Below are positions 56,197-63,924 of a DNA stretch of 64,000 nucleotides, piece by piece. Within the stretch, counting starts at the first letter, position 1; every line of letters begins with the position of its first letter. The notes under the pieces are model-generated. The model was not told the origin of the DNA, made no database searches, and worked only from the letters and a program-made list of their open reading frames with translations. The position numbers and the translations under genes are program-made. Origin of the DNA: an uncultured Fluviicola sp. (GTDB taxonomy: Bacteria; Bacteroidota; Bacteroidia; Flavobacteriales_D; Crocinitomicaceae); the NCBI RefSeq assembly GCF_902168135.1, contig NZ_CABHOL010000024.1, positions 178,008 to 242,007 on the forward strand, read 5' to 3'.

Positions 56197-56204
56197 TAAA
56201 TTTG
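56197..56204 (+). promoter_or_regulatory. pheT promoter -7 box
   Basis: TAAATTTG, 21 nt before the ATG of pheT. Confidence 0.4.
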
Positions 56205-56225
56205 GACTTCGAAAAATAGACAACA

Positions 56226-58658
56226 ATGAAAATTTCATCCGCTTGGTTACACGAGTTTTTACCGGTTCATAAATCCCCGGAACAATTAGATCAACTTCTC
56301 ACAGATACAGGTTTGGAAGTGGAAGGTTTTGAGACCATTGAAAGCGTGAAAGGCGGACTGGAAGGTGTTGTGGTTGCTGAAGTGATTGAATGCGAGCAGC
56401 ACCCGAATGCGGATCGGTTGAAAGTGACTAAGGTGAATAACGGGAAAGAAATCCTCCAGGTTGTTTGCGGGGCACCGAATGTAGCTGTCGGACAAAAAGT
56501 AATTCTGGCACAAGTAGGAGCTGTTTTGTACCCGAAGCCTGATGAACCCTTGAAAATGAAAGTTTCCAAGATCCGCGATGTGGAATCATTCGGAATGCTT
56601 TGTGCTGAAGATGAATTAGGTTTGGGAACAAGCCACGACGGTATTTTGGTACTGGACCCAAATGCTAAGCCGGGAACTCCTGCAGCAGAATACCTGGAAT
56701 TAGAAAGCGATGTGCAGATCGAGATCGGATTGACACCGAATCGTGCTGATGCGATGGGGCATGTAGGCGTTGCACGTGATGTATTGGCGTATTTGGCCTG
56801 TCATGAAGGAAGCACTGCAAAACTGCAATTGAAAGAGACGACGAAGCCGGTTAAAGAAGCAGATCTTCCCGTTTCTGTTACGGTAGAAAATAAAGAGAAG
56901 TGTCCGCGTTACATGGGGATTACCATTAGCGGAGTGGAAGTGAAAGCTTCTCCGGCATGGCTTCAAAATAAATTACGGGCAGTTGGTCTGTCTCCAATCA
57001 ATAACGTGGTGGACGTAACGAATTACGTGATGCGTGAATTGGGAACCCCGCTCCATGCGTTTGATGCTTCAGTTGTCAATGGAAAAGTGATTGTCCGTAC
57101 CGCAAAAGCAGGTGAGAAGATGATTACGCTTGACGGCGTTGAACGTGAACTGCATGAAGAAGATTTGGTGATTGCCAACGAAAAAGAAGCGATGTGCATT
57201 GCCGGAGTTTTCGGAGGGAACCATTCCGGGATTTCAGATACTACAACGGATGTGTTTTTAGAAGCAGCGTTTTTCCAGCCGGTTTCAGTGCGTAAAACAG
57301 CAAAAAGACATGGCTTGTCAACGGATGCAAGTTTCCGTTTTGAACGCGGTGTGGATGTAGACCTGGTTCCGTATGCTTTGGAAAGAGCAGTACAGTTGAT
57401 ACAAGGAGTAGCAGGTGGAAAGGTAGGAATGGAAGTGGTTGATTTGTATCCGGATCCGATCCAAAGACGCAAAGTAACGCTTCGTTTCAATCGCATTAAT
57501 CAGCTTTTGGGACATATTATCACTCCGGAAGTAATTCGAAATATCCTGATTTCTCTTGATTTTGAAGTTCTTTCTTCAAGTGATGAAGCACTGGAGCTTT
57601 CTGTTCCGAATTACCGCATAGATGTGGATCGTGAGATCGATGTGATTGAAGAAGTACTGCGCATTTACGGGTTTAATCAAATTCCGCTTCCGGAGAAATT
57701 GAATACTTCTTTGGTGGTGACAGAAAAACCGGATTTGGAGCGCTTGGGAGTGAACCTGGCCGAAGTTTTAGCCGGAATGGGCTTCCATGAAATGATGAAC
57801 AATTCCCTGACTAGTCCGCAGTATGCTGAAAAGTTGGGCGGCAGTCAATTCCCGGTTGAGAAAGCGGTTCGTATGCTGAATCCTTTGAGCCAGGATTTGG
57901 CCGTGATGCGACAAAGTTTATTGTTTCAGGCCATGGAAACGGTGGCGCACAACCAGAACCGTCAGAACCCGGATCTGCGCTTGTTTGAATTTGGTAAAAC
58001 TTATTCTTTCGAAAACGATATTTACAGTGAGAATAAGCGCTTGCTGATCCTGATGACCGGGAACAAGCACGACGAATCCTGGGCGCAAAAAACAGAGAAA
58101 TCGACTTTGTTTACTCTGAAAGCAGTTGTTTCCAATGTGTTCGAGCGATTGGGACTGGCTTCTTTTATCCAGGAAGAAAATCTGCCCGAACAAGCAGTTT
58201 TGGCTGACGGCTACCAAATTCGTATCTTGAAAAACGTAGTTGGAACTTTGGGGTGGGCGAACCAAAAAGTGAAGAAACATTTCGGAGTAAAGCAGGATGT
58301 TTTTGTAGCTGACCTGGACTGGGATGCTGTTTTGGCTTCTTTAAAACTGGTAAAAGTACAGTACAAGGAATTGCCGAAAACATTCGAGGTTCGACGTGAT
58401 TTCTCCTTGTTATTGGATTCAAAAGTTCGTTTCGCTGAAATTGAACAGATTGCTAAAAAAGTAGACAAGAAGATTTTGCGAAAAGTTGGTTTGTTTGACG
58501 TTTACGAAGGAAAAAACCTTCCGGAAGGGAAGAAATCTTATGCGGTTTCATTCACATTCCAGGATGCGGAGCAAACTTTGAAAGATACGCAGGTAGACGG
58601 GATTATGAATTCAATTCGTACGGAACTGGAAAAACAATTGGGCGCGGAGTTGAGATAA
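56226..58658 (+). CDS. pheT: Phenylalanine-tRNA ligase beta subunit
   Basis: Attaches Phe to tRNA-Phe as part of the alpha2-beta2 synthetase. 810 aa, normal. In order: N-terminal region (KISSAWLHEFLPVH), EMAP/tRNA-binding domain (about 40-150, VVAEVIECEQHPNADRLKVTKVNNG ... ICGAPNV-like VVCGAPNVAVGQKV), B3/B4 editing domain (about 210-390), B5 domain (about 400-475), catalytic-like domain (about 480-690) and C-terminal FDX-ACB anticodon domain (YKELPKTFEVRRDFSLLLD ... YAVSFTFQDAEQTL). pheS is not in the window. Confidence 0.96.
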   Translation: MKISSAWLHEFLPVHKSPEQLDQLLTDTGLEVEGFETIESVKGGLEGVVVAEVIECEQHPNADRLKVTKVNNGKEILQVVCGAPNVAVGQKVILAQVGAVLYPKPDEPLKMKVSKIRDVESFGMLCAEDELGLGTSHDGILVLDPNAKPGTPAAEYLELESDVQIEIGLTPNRADAMGHVGVARDVLAYLACHEGSTAKLQLKETTKPVKEADLPVSVTVENKEKCPRYMGITISGVEVKASPAWLQNKLRAVGLSPINNVVDVTNYVMRELGTPLHAFDASVVNGKVIVRTAKAGEKMITLDGVERELHEEDLVIANEKEAMCIAGVFGGNHSGISDTTTDVFLEAAFFQPVSVRKTAKRHGLSTDASFRFERGVDVDLVPYALERAVQLIQGVAGGKVGMEVVDLYPDPIQRRKVTLRFNRINQLLGHIITPEVIRNILISLDFEVLSSSDEALELSVPNYRIDVDREIDVIEEVLRIYGFNQIPLPEKLNTSLVVTEKPDLERLGVNLAEVLAGMGFHEMMNNSLTSPQYAEKLGGSQFPVEKAVRMLNPLSQDLAVMRQSLLFQAMETVAHNQNRQNPDLRLFEFGKTYSFENDIYSENKRLLILMTGNKHDESWAQKTEKSTLFTLKAVVSNVFERLGLASFIQEENLPEQAVLADGYQIRILKNVVGTLGWANQKVKKHFGVKQDVFVADLDWDAVLASLKLVKVQYKELPKTFEVRRDFSLLLDSKVRFAEIEQIAKKVDKKILRKVGLFDVYEGKNLPEGKKSYAVSFTFQDAEQTLKDTQVDGIMNSIRTELEKQLGAELR

Positions 58659-58714
58659 GAGTCAGTCGCGGCTGACGATAGAAACAAGCGTTAGCGCAGT
58701 TTAAAATAAAAAAC

Positions 58715-59161
58715 ATGCAGATGAGAATATTCCTTACGATTATACTTATTGCTTTGTCGGCGTTTTCTTTTTCACAAGAGATGGACCCGATAGAAAAGAT
58801 TTCAAATCCTCCTTTAATAACAGCAAGCAATGCATCAACTTTTAGTAGTTACGATAACACATTGGAATCCGTAGTGAATTATTTTTTTGCATCTCAGATT
58901 CGAAAAGATAAGGAATGGGAAAAAGTGGTTTCCTCACCTCAGGAGCAAACTGAGTTAATGCAACATATATTGCATAAGTATGAAACAAGAACGATTACAA
59001 AAGTTCAATTGTCTGGTAAAGTAGAGTATCAAAAAGGAAAGTTTTGGGTATTTGTAAATGTTGAAATGGTGGATAATGGAAGAACAAATAAAGTATTTGG
59101 CCGTGTAGAGGTAGAATTGATCAATAGTAAATTGGTTATTACAGGCGGTCTTCCTGATTAG
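58715..59161 (+). CDS. Small exported protein, unknown
   Basis: 148 aa. A signal peptide (MRIFLTIILIALSAFSFS before QEM; ATG at 58721 may be the true start). The mature part has a helical NYFFASQIRKDKEW region and a beta C-terminal half (ITKVQLSGKVEYQKGKFWVFVNVEMV ... VFGRVEVELINSKLVITGG). The fold may be NTF2- or cystatin-like, but no family is recognised. A/T content is higher than in pheT and bioD on its sides, which suggests different origin. Single gene. Confidence 0.65.
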   Translation: MQMRIFLTIILIALSAFSFSQEMDPIEKISNPPLITASNASTFSSYDNTLESVVNYFFASQIRKDKEWEKVVSSPQEQTELMQHILHKYETRTITKVQLSGKVEYQKGKFWVFVNVEMVDNGRTNKVFGRVEVELINSKLVITGGLPD

Positions 59162-59242
59162 TGTTTTTGCCGTTAATATTCTTTAAAACAAGCATGTTAA
59201 ACTGCTCCAAATCCTAACTTTAACCTTGGAAGGAGATCAAAT

Positions 59243-59857
59243 ATGAAATCATACGTCGTAACCGGAATTGGCACTGAAATCGGAAAAACGGTGGTCAGCG
59301 CCGTGCTTTGCGAAGCCTTGAAAGCAGATTACTGGAAACCTGTTCAGGCGGGAGATTTACACGCTTTGGACAGTGATTTTGTCCAATCGCATACTTCCGA
59401 AACCAATATCATTCCTGCAAATGTGCTGCTGAACCATGCCATGTCGCCGCATGAAGCTGCTCGTCTGGATGGTATTGAATTGACGGAAGAGCATTTCGAG
59501 CTGCCCCGTTTTTCCAAAACAACTATTATTGAAGGTGCAGGCGGGGTCATGGTTCCGTTGAATGATGAAGGATTGTGCTACATAGACCTGTTCCAATTGT
59601 GGGAGCTCCCGGTTTACGTCGTAACCAGGCATTATCTGGGAAGCATTAATCATACTTTACTGACATTGAATGCACTGATGATGCGCGAAATTCCGATTGC
59701 AGGTTTGATTGTTAACGGAGACAGAAACGAAGCTTCCGAGCGTATTTATCATTCGCAATTTCCGGATCTTTCCATTACTACTATTCCCGAAATCAACGAA
59801 TTTTCAAAAGAAAGCATACAACAAGCGGCCAGATTATGGATAGAACAACTGCCCTAG
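59243..59857 (+). CDS. bioD: Dethiobiotin synthase BioD
   Basis: Makes dethiobiotin from 7,8-diaminopelargonate, CO2 and ATP. 204 aa. P-loop GIGTEIGKTVVSAVLCEAL at the N-terminus. Catalytic Lys in YWKPVQAG and the loop TIIEGAGGVMVPLN (Glu-Gly-Ala-Gly-Gly) are as in BioD. A purine-rich GGAAGGAG lies just upstream of the ATG, an SD-like site unlike most genes here. The stop overlaps bioA by 22 nt. No bioB, bioF or bioC is seen in the window. Confidence 0.92.
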   Translation: MKSYVVTGIGTEIGKTVVSAVLCEALKADYWKPVQAGDLHALDSDFVQSHTSETNIIPANVLLNHAMSPHEAARLDGIELTEEHFELPRFSKTTIIEGAGGVMVPLNDEGLCYIDLFQLWELPVYVVTRHYLGSINHTLLTLNALMMREIPIAGLIVNGDRNEASERIYHSQFPDLSITTIPEINEFSKESIQQAARLWIEQLP

Positions 59858-61116
59858 AAAAAGACAAGAAACACGTTTGGCATCCATTTACTCAAATGCA
59901 GACGGCGAAAGAACCGTTGCACATCGTGAAAGCAGAAGCAGCAACACTTATAGATTCGAACGGTAAAACATACATCGATGCCAATTCATCCTGGTGGGTG
60001 AATGTGCATGGACATGGTCATCCTTACCTGGGAGAGGCCTTGAATGAACAATTCTCACAGCTCGACCATGTGATTTTTGCCGGCGCAACACATCCGCAAG
60101 CCATTAAACTGGCAGAGCGTATCAGTTCTCTGCTCCCGGAAAAGCTGGAAAAAGTATTCTTTTCAGATGATGGTTCTACAGCTGTTGAAGTGGCACTAAA
60201 AATGGCTTTTCAATATTGGTTCAATAAGAATGAGTCTAAAAAACGCGTCATTGCTATTGATGGTGCGTACCACGGTGATACTTTTGGCGCTATGTCCATT
60301 GGTCAGCGCGGAGCTTTCAATAAACCTTTTGAGCATTTGTTCTTTGATGTGGATTTCATTGATTTCCCCAAAGACGAAGCACGCGCTCAATCATTAATTC
60401 AAGCAGAACAAATTCTGAAATCCGGTGAAGTAGCTGCAGTGATTGTAGAGCCGCTCGTGCAGGGATCAGCAGGAATGCGCATGTATGACGCAACGTGGCT
60501 GGATGCTTTTGTTTCCCTGGCGAGAAAATACAACGCTTTGGTCATTTTTGACGAAGTAATGACAGCATGGGGAAGGACCGGAAAGCTGTTTGCCCACAAT
60601 TTCTGTGAGCAGGAACCGGATATCATTTGTTTGTCGAAAGGATTAACAGGTGGAATTTTGCCTTTGGGGCTGACTGTTGCAACCAATGAAATCTATAATG
60701 CATTTCTCCATCCGGAAACGGCTAAAGCATTGCTTCACGGACATTCCTTCACGGGAAGTGCTTTAGCTTGTGCCGTGGCAAATGCCAGTTTGGATTTGTT
60801 TGAGCAGCCTGAAACCTGGGATTCCATCGAATGGATTGAAGAACGTCACCGCTATTTCATTGAAGCACTGAAAACGCATCCGAAAGTGAAAGAGATCGGT
60901 TTGTGCGGAACCATTTTGCGTTTCGAAGTAGAAACAGGCGAGGGGAACAACTATTTTTCATCCATTCGCGACAAAGCGTATGATTTCTTCCTGGAAAAGG
61001 GTTGTTTGATCCGTCCGCTGGGGAATATTTTATACTTGAATCCGCCTTATTGCATTTCGGAAGAAGAGCTGGACAAATTGCACGTGGTTCTGCTGAACTT
61101 TTTAGATAGTTTGTGA
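59836..61116 (+). CDS. bioA: Adenosylmethionine-8-amino-7-oxononanoate transaminase BioA
   Basis: PLP enzyme that forms 7,8-diaminopelargonate using SAM as amino donor; the product goes to BioD. 426 aa. Motifs: HVWHPFTQMQ at the start, SSWWVNVHGHGHPYLGEAL, DGSTAVEVALKMAFQYW, AYHGDTFGAMSIG, FDEVMTAWGRTGKLFA, and the PLP Lys in ICLSKGLTGGILPLG. The start codon lies inside bioD, which indicates coupled translation. Followed by the repeat-rich accessory patch. Confidence 0.95.
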   Translation: MDRTTALEKDKKHVWHPFTQMQTAKEPLHIVKAEAATLIDSNGKTYIDANSSWWVNVHGHGHPYLGEALNEQFSQLDHVIFAGATHPQAIKLAERISSLLPEKLEKVFFSDDGSTAVEVALKMAFQYWFNKNESKKRVIAIDGAYHGDTFGAMSIGQRGAFNKPFEHLFFDVDFIDFPKDEARAQSLIQAEQILKSGEVAAVIVEPLVQGSAGMRMYDATWLDAFVSLARKYNALVIFDEVMTAWGRTGKLFAHNFCEQEPDIICLSKGLTGGILPLGLTVATNEIYNAFLHPETAKALLHGHSFTGSALACAVANASLDLFEQPETWDSIEWIEERHRYFIEALKTHPKVKEIGLCGTILRFEVETGEGNNYFSSIRDKAYDFFLEKGCLIRPLGNILYLNPPYCISEEELDKLHVVLLNFLDSL

Positions 61117-61503
61117 TTTGTTTCCCTCCTTGAGGAGGGATTAAGGTCGTGACGACTCTGACGAGTGTCAGACTCCGTCAGAGGAGGTGGCGGCGTTATC
61201 GATAGCAGAACCCCTATTTCCCAACCTCCTTCAAAGAGTGAGTTTCAATTTCCCCCTTTGAAGAGCCTGTCCCGACAGGAACTCGTCGGGAGGGACGAAA
61301 GGGGGATGGCTAGGGATCGTAAGCCACACCAACCATCGTCCGCACCACACCCACCCAAGCCACCCTCCTCAGTCCTCCCTCAAGGGAGGAAGCAGATTGA
61401 ATCTCTCCCCTTGAGGGTCTGACGACTCTGACGAGTATCAGACTCCGTCAAGAGGAGATAAAGAGGGGTGGCAGTAAATCGAAAGCAGGCTGGATTATTC
61501 CCC
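61117..61503. repeat. Dense palindromic repeat region, left of the DUF559 gene
   Basis: 387 bp without a gene of its own. From left: palindrome CCCTCCTTGAGGAGGG; 49-bp arm 61142-61190 (one side of a perfect inverted repeat, mate at 62076-62124); a fragment GTTATCGATAGCAGAAC ... TTCCCAACCTCCTT similar to the radC 3' end; CCCCCTTTGAAG interrupted by a second hairpin (CCTGTCCCGACAGG); the segment R1 (61302-61361, GGGGGATGGCTAGGGATCGTAAGCC) that recurs at 62016; CCTCCCTCAAGGGAGG at 61374; and a third, diverged copy of the arm (61417-61455). Confidence 0.8.
61142..61190 (+). repeat. Left copy of perfect 49-bp inverted repeat
   Basis: Begins TAAGGTCGTGACGACTC and ends CAGAGGAGGTGG. The reverse complement is found unchanged, 49 of 49 bases, at 62076-62124 on the other side of the DUF559 gene. 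Confidence 0.95.
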
Positions 61504-61884
61504 CTAATCTTTATTTCTCAACGCATGAATCACATGCCGCACCTGTTCCGAAACCACATCCATATTCCAGATCACATCGCCTTCTTTAAAACGGATCACC
61601 GTATAACCCAGCGACACCAGTTTATCTTCACGGTAGCGGTCATAATCCGGCTTACTGAAATGCGAATTCCCATCGATCTCAATAATCAGCCCGATTTCCG
61701 GGGCAAAGAAATCCACGATAAAGTGATAGATAGGCCGTTGACGCAAAAAGCGTTCTCCGGTTTGTTTCCTGGATAGCAATCCTTTCCAGATCACCTTTTC
61801 TGCTTTGGAAACAGTCTCCGTCCGTAATTCACGAGCATACTCTTTTAATCGGGGGTTGTAGTGATTGTGGCTAAATGTTTTCAT
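61504..61884 (-). CDS. DUF559 endonuclease-like protein, 126 aa
   Basis: A single-domain protein of the DUF559 family, related to very-short-patch-repair (Vsr) and other PD-(D/E)XK nucleases. Candidate active-site residues are Glu29 (SKAEKVIW), Asp58 (FIVDFFAPE) and Glu69/Asp71 (LIIEIDGNSHF). DNA cleavage is predicted; target unknown. It is flanked on both sides by the palindrome-rich repeats and by a perfect 49-bp inverted repeat, and has no gene partner. Proteins of this family recur as single genes in Bacteroidota genomes. A role in moving or maintaining the repeats is speculative. Start ATG at 61884 is preferred because it gives the full domain. Confidence 0.85.
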   Translation of the reverse strand: MKTFSHNHYNPRLKEYARELRTETVSKAEKVIWKGLLSRKQTGERFLRQRPIYHFIVDFFAPEIGLIIEIDGNSHFSKPDYDRYREDKLVSLGYTVIRFKEGDVIWNMDVVSEQVRHVIHALRNKD

Positions 61885-62284
61885 ACTTTAATTTAACCAA
61901 AATCAGGTTGATTTGCAAGAGCTTGCAATCATTTTTGCAGTTGTCGATCTCGCCACCCTCCTCGTTCCTCCCTCAAGGGAGGAGGATCTAATCCCCCCCT
62001 TTGAAGGGGGATAAAGGGGGATGGCTGAGGATCATAAGCCGCCGTGATCCATCGTCCACACCACGCCCAAGCTAACCACCTCCTCTGACGGAGTCTGACA
62101 CTCGTCAGAGTCGTCACGACCTTAGTCCTCCCTCAAGGGAGGAGACAGAATAGACCGCTTATCTTAACGATAGGAAGTACTGTTATTTAATATCAGGAGA
62201 GGAATCTGAAGTCTCCTCCCTTGAGGGAGGATAAAGGAGGGTGGCTGAGGATCGAGAGGGGTGGCGTTATCGAACAGAGAACTT
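61885..62284. repeat. Dense palindromic repeat region, right of the DUF559 gene
   Basis: 400 bp without a gene of its own. It holds CCTCCCTCAAGGGAGG (61951, 62128), the inverse CTCCCTTGAGGGAG (62214), CCCCCCTTTGAAGGGGGATAAAGG (61993) and R2 (62016-62074), a copy of R1. The 49-bp arm (62076-62124) follows. A short segment GGTGGCGTTATCGAACAGAGAAC runs into the radC 3' end. Confidence 0.8.
62076..62124 (-). repeat. Right copy of perfect 49-bp inverted repeat
   Basis: Exact reverse complement of 61142-61190. The internal sequence GACTCTGACGAG ... CTCCGTCAGAG is itself a hairpin. A third copy with a few differences lies at 61417-61455 in the orientation of the left copy. Confidence 0.95.
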
Positions 62285-62926
62285 CTACTTCCCAACCTCT
62301 TTGAGAACCTTATTCATCTCCCGGATAGTCAACCCCGTCAATTTGCGGATTTCTTCTGATGACATCGTATTCAAAGCAAGCATCTTCTTAGCGATTTCGA
62401 TGCTGTTGGCTTTCGCAGCTCTTTCCTTTTCCTGATCCAAACGCCATTTCTCCAACTCAGCACGTTCGCGTTCCACGATTTTGTAAGCGCCGTTGTTTTT
62501 CAGTTCCGTCATGATTCCTTCCCGGCTGAAACAAAAATATTCCTTCTCAGAAATAATCAAATGGTCAATCACATCGATCTCGATAATTTCTCCGGCCTTC
62601 AATAAACGATCTGTCGTTTTCAAATCTTCCGTACTGGGTTTCATCATTCCGGAAGGATGATTGTGAACGAAGATCACTTTGGGCGCATTTTTATAAATAG
62701 CAATTCTGAATACCTGCGGAGCCTTGATGTGAACCCGGTTATCCGTTCCCAAAGCCATCAGTTCAATGTAAAGGATTTTGTTCCCCTTGTCCAGTCCAAC
62801 GATCCAAAAATGTTCCTGCCCCCGGCTAATGCGGTTCTCGCGCAGCAACACCTGCTGCATGATGTTGTAAACATCCTCCGAATTAGCAATCCGAATCTTC
62901 TGATCTTTGGTTAACCGAACGTTCAT
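62285..62926 (-). CDS. RadC-like JAMM protein with extra C-terminal helix-turn region
   Basis: A 213-aa protein. Residues 1-140 form the RadC/JAB metalloprotein domain: catalytic Glu38 (QEHFWIVGLD), His88 and His90 (VHNHPSG), Ser98, Asp101 (PSTED), then DHLIISEKEYFCFSREG. RadC is not shown to act in recombination; the fold suggests a metal-dependent peptidase. It lacks the N-terminal HhH domain of the longer RadC. The C-terminal 70 residues are a charged helix (ERERAELEKWRLDQEKERA) and MSSEEIRKLTGLTIREMNKV, similar to the tail of Rpn-type transposase-related nucleases. Near the DUF559 gene and repeats, so likely part of the accessory patch. Confidence 0.83.
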   Translation of the reverse strand: MNVRLTKDQKIRIANSEDVYNIMQQVLLRENRISRGQEHFWIVGLDKGNKILYIELMALGTDNRVHIKAPQVFRIAIYKNAPKVIFVHNHPSGMMKPSTEDLKTTDRLLKAGEIIEIDVIDHLIISEKEYFCFSREGIMTELKNNGAYKIVERERAELEKWRLDQEKERAAKANSIEIAKKMLALNTMSSEEIRKLTGLTIREMNKVLKEVGK

Positions 62927-63156
62927 GGAATAAATTTAGCAAATAGTTTTGGATGGGGTAAAGGTAGGGGAAATTTGGGTTGAAAAGATCGAGGAAAACC
63001 ACAGAATGCATTGGAGTGGAAATAAAATTAGAACAAGCCTAATAAAATTACGCTTATAAAGAATCCCCAAGCATTTATAAGATACGGATTTATTGAGTGC
63101 ACGATATAAATCTGGAATGATACCAGTTATAAACGCGAATTAATATAAGTTGTCTT
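62927..63156. other. Intergenic region without recognisable content
   Basis: 230 bp, A/T-rich, no ORF, hairpin or repeat of note seen. It separates the RadC-like gene from the truncated final gene. Confidence 0.6.
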
Positions 63157-63924
63157 TTAAATTTCATCTCCGTATTGTATAGAATATAATTTTGCTATTT
63201 CAATTCCATCTTTTGAAATCACAGCAGTTAAAGCTGTTTCATCAATATCCTTAGTAAAAGTTGAATTTTCATCTTTTCCAATGCGATTAAAAATATAACT
63301 TATAAAATCTAATGGAGAAATAAAATCATGTGAGTTATAAAATGCATAGAATTTATCGTTATATTCAGTGATAGCTTGTTCAAAATGTTTGTCTTCGTCT
63401 GGTTTCAGAATATGCCATGCCTTTTTTATTGATTCTTCATTATTAAATTCAACGAACATTTGTATTCCTGAAATACCTTTCTCAATATTGGTTTGTGATT
63501 TTCGTTTGTTAAGGCTGGAAGTATCAAATTCTTTGAATATAAATTTGATATATTTTTTGTAATTACCAATAGACCAAAGGTTGTAGTATTCTAAGAATTC
63601 CTTTAAGTTAGGTATATCCTTGTTTGGATGGTTTTTTAAAAATTCCCCAAATTTGAAGTAACTTTCAAATAGTTCTAGAATAAAATGACTAACCCCAAAA
63701 TAAAGCCAAAGAAAAGGTGCGATATCAAGATTTTGAGCGCAGAAAACAGTTGGGTCGTTCCGATTCAAAAATTCTTTAAGATTTTTTTTCAGTATTTCCG
63801 GTCCTGTTAGATCTTTAAGTTCATGATAATATCTATAACATTTATAATCAGAAATATCCCAGGTTTTATTTTCATTTGAACTCAAATATTCATTGAAGTA
63901 GTTTACTGCAAGTACACTTAATTC
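63157..63924 (-). CDS. Unrecognised protein, 5' part missing at the contig end
   Basis: Minus-strand frame with 256 genuine residues ending IQYGDEI. Its start is lost because the insert ends at 63924. Reading on into the adapter would give the false N-terminus MYKRQ. The visible part is rich in Lys, Asn, Phe, Tyr and Ile and mostly helical (FLWLYFGVSHFILELFESYFKFGEFLKNHPNKD; SIGNYKKYIKFIFKEFD), with no signal peptide or known motif. Its A/T content is clearly higher than that of genes before 61 kb, consistent with acquired DNA next to the repeat patch. A member of a helical accessory or defence-associated family is possible but unproven. Confidence 0.7.
   Translation of the reverse strand, partial: ELSVLAVNYFNEYLSSNENKTWDISDYKCYRYYHELKDLTGPEILKKNLKEFLNRNDPTVFCAQNLDIAPFLWLYFGVSHFILELFESYFKFGEFLKNHPNKDIPNLKEFLEYYNLWSIGNYKKYIKFIFKEFDTSSLNKRKSQTNIEKGISGIQMFVEFNNEESIKKAWHILKPDEDKHFEQAITEYNDKFYAFYNSHDFISPLDFISYIFNRIGKDENSTFTKDIDETALTAVISKDGIEIAKLYSIQYGDEI

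Noticed and set aside
61165..61422. Plus-strand ORF in the palindrome cluster left of the DUF559 gene
   Set aside because: It consists of repeat sequence (CCTCCCTCAAGGGAGG and related); no family similarity and no initiation signal.
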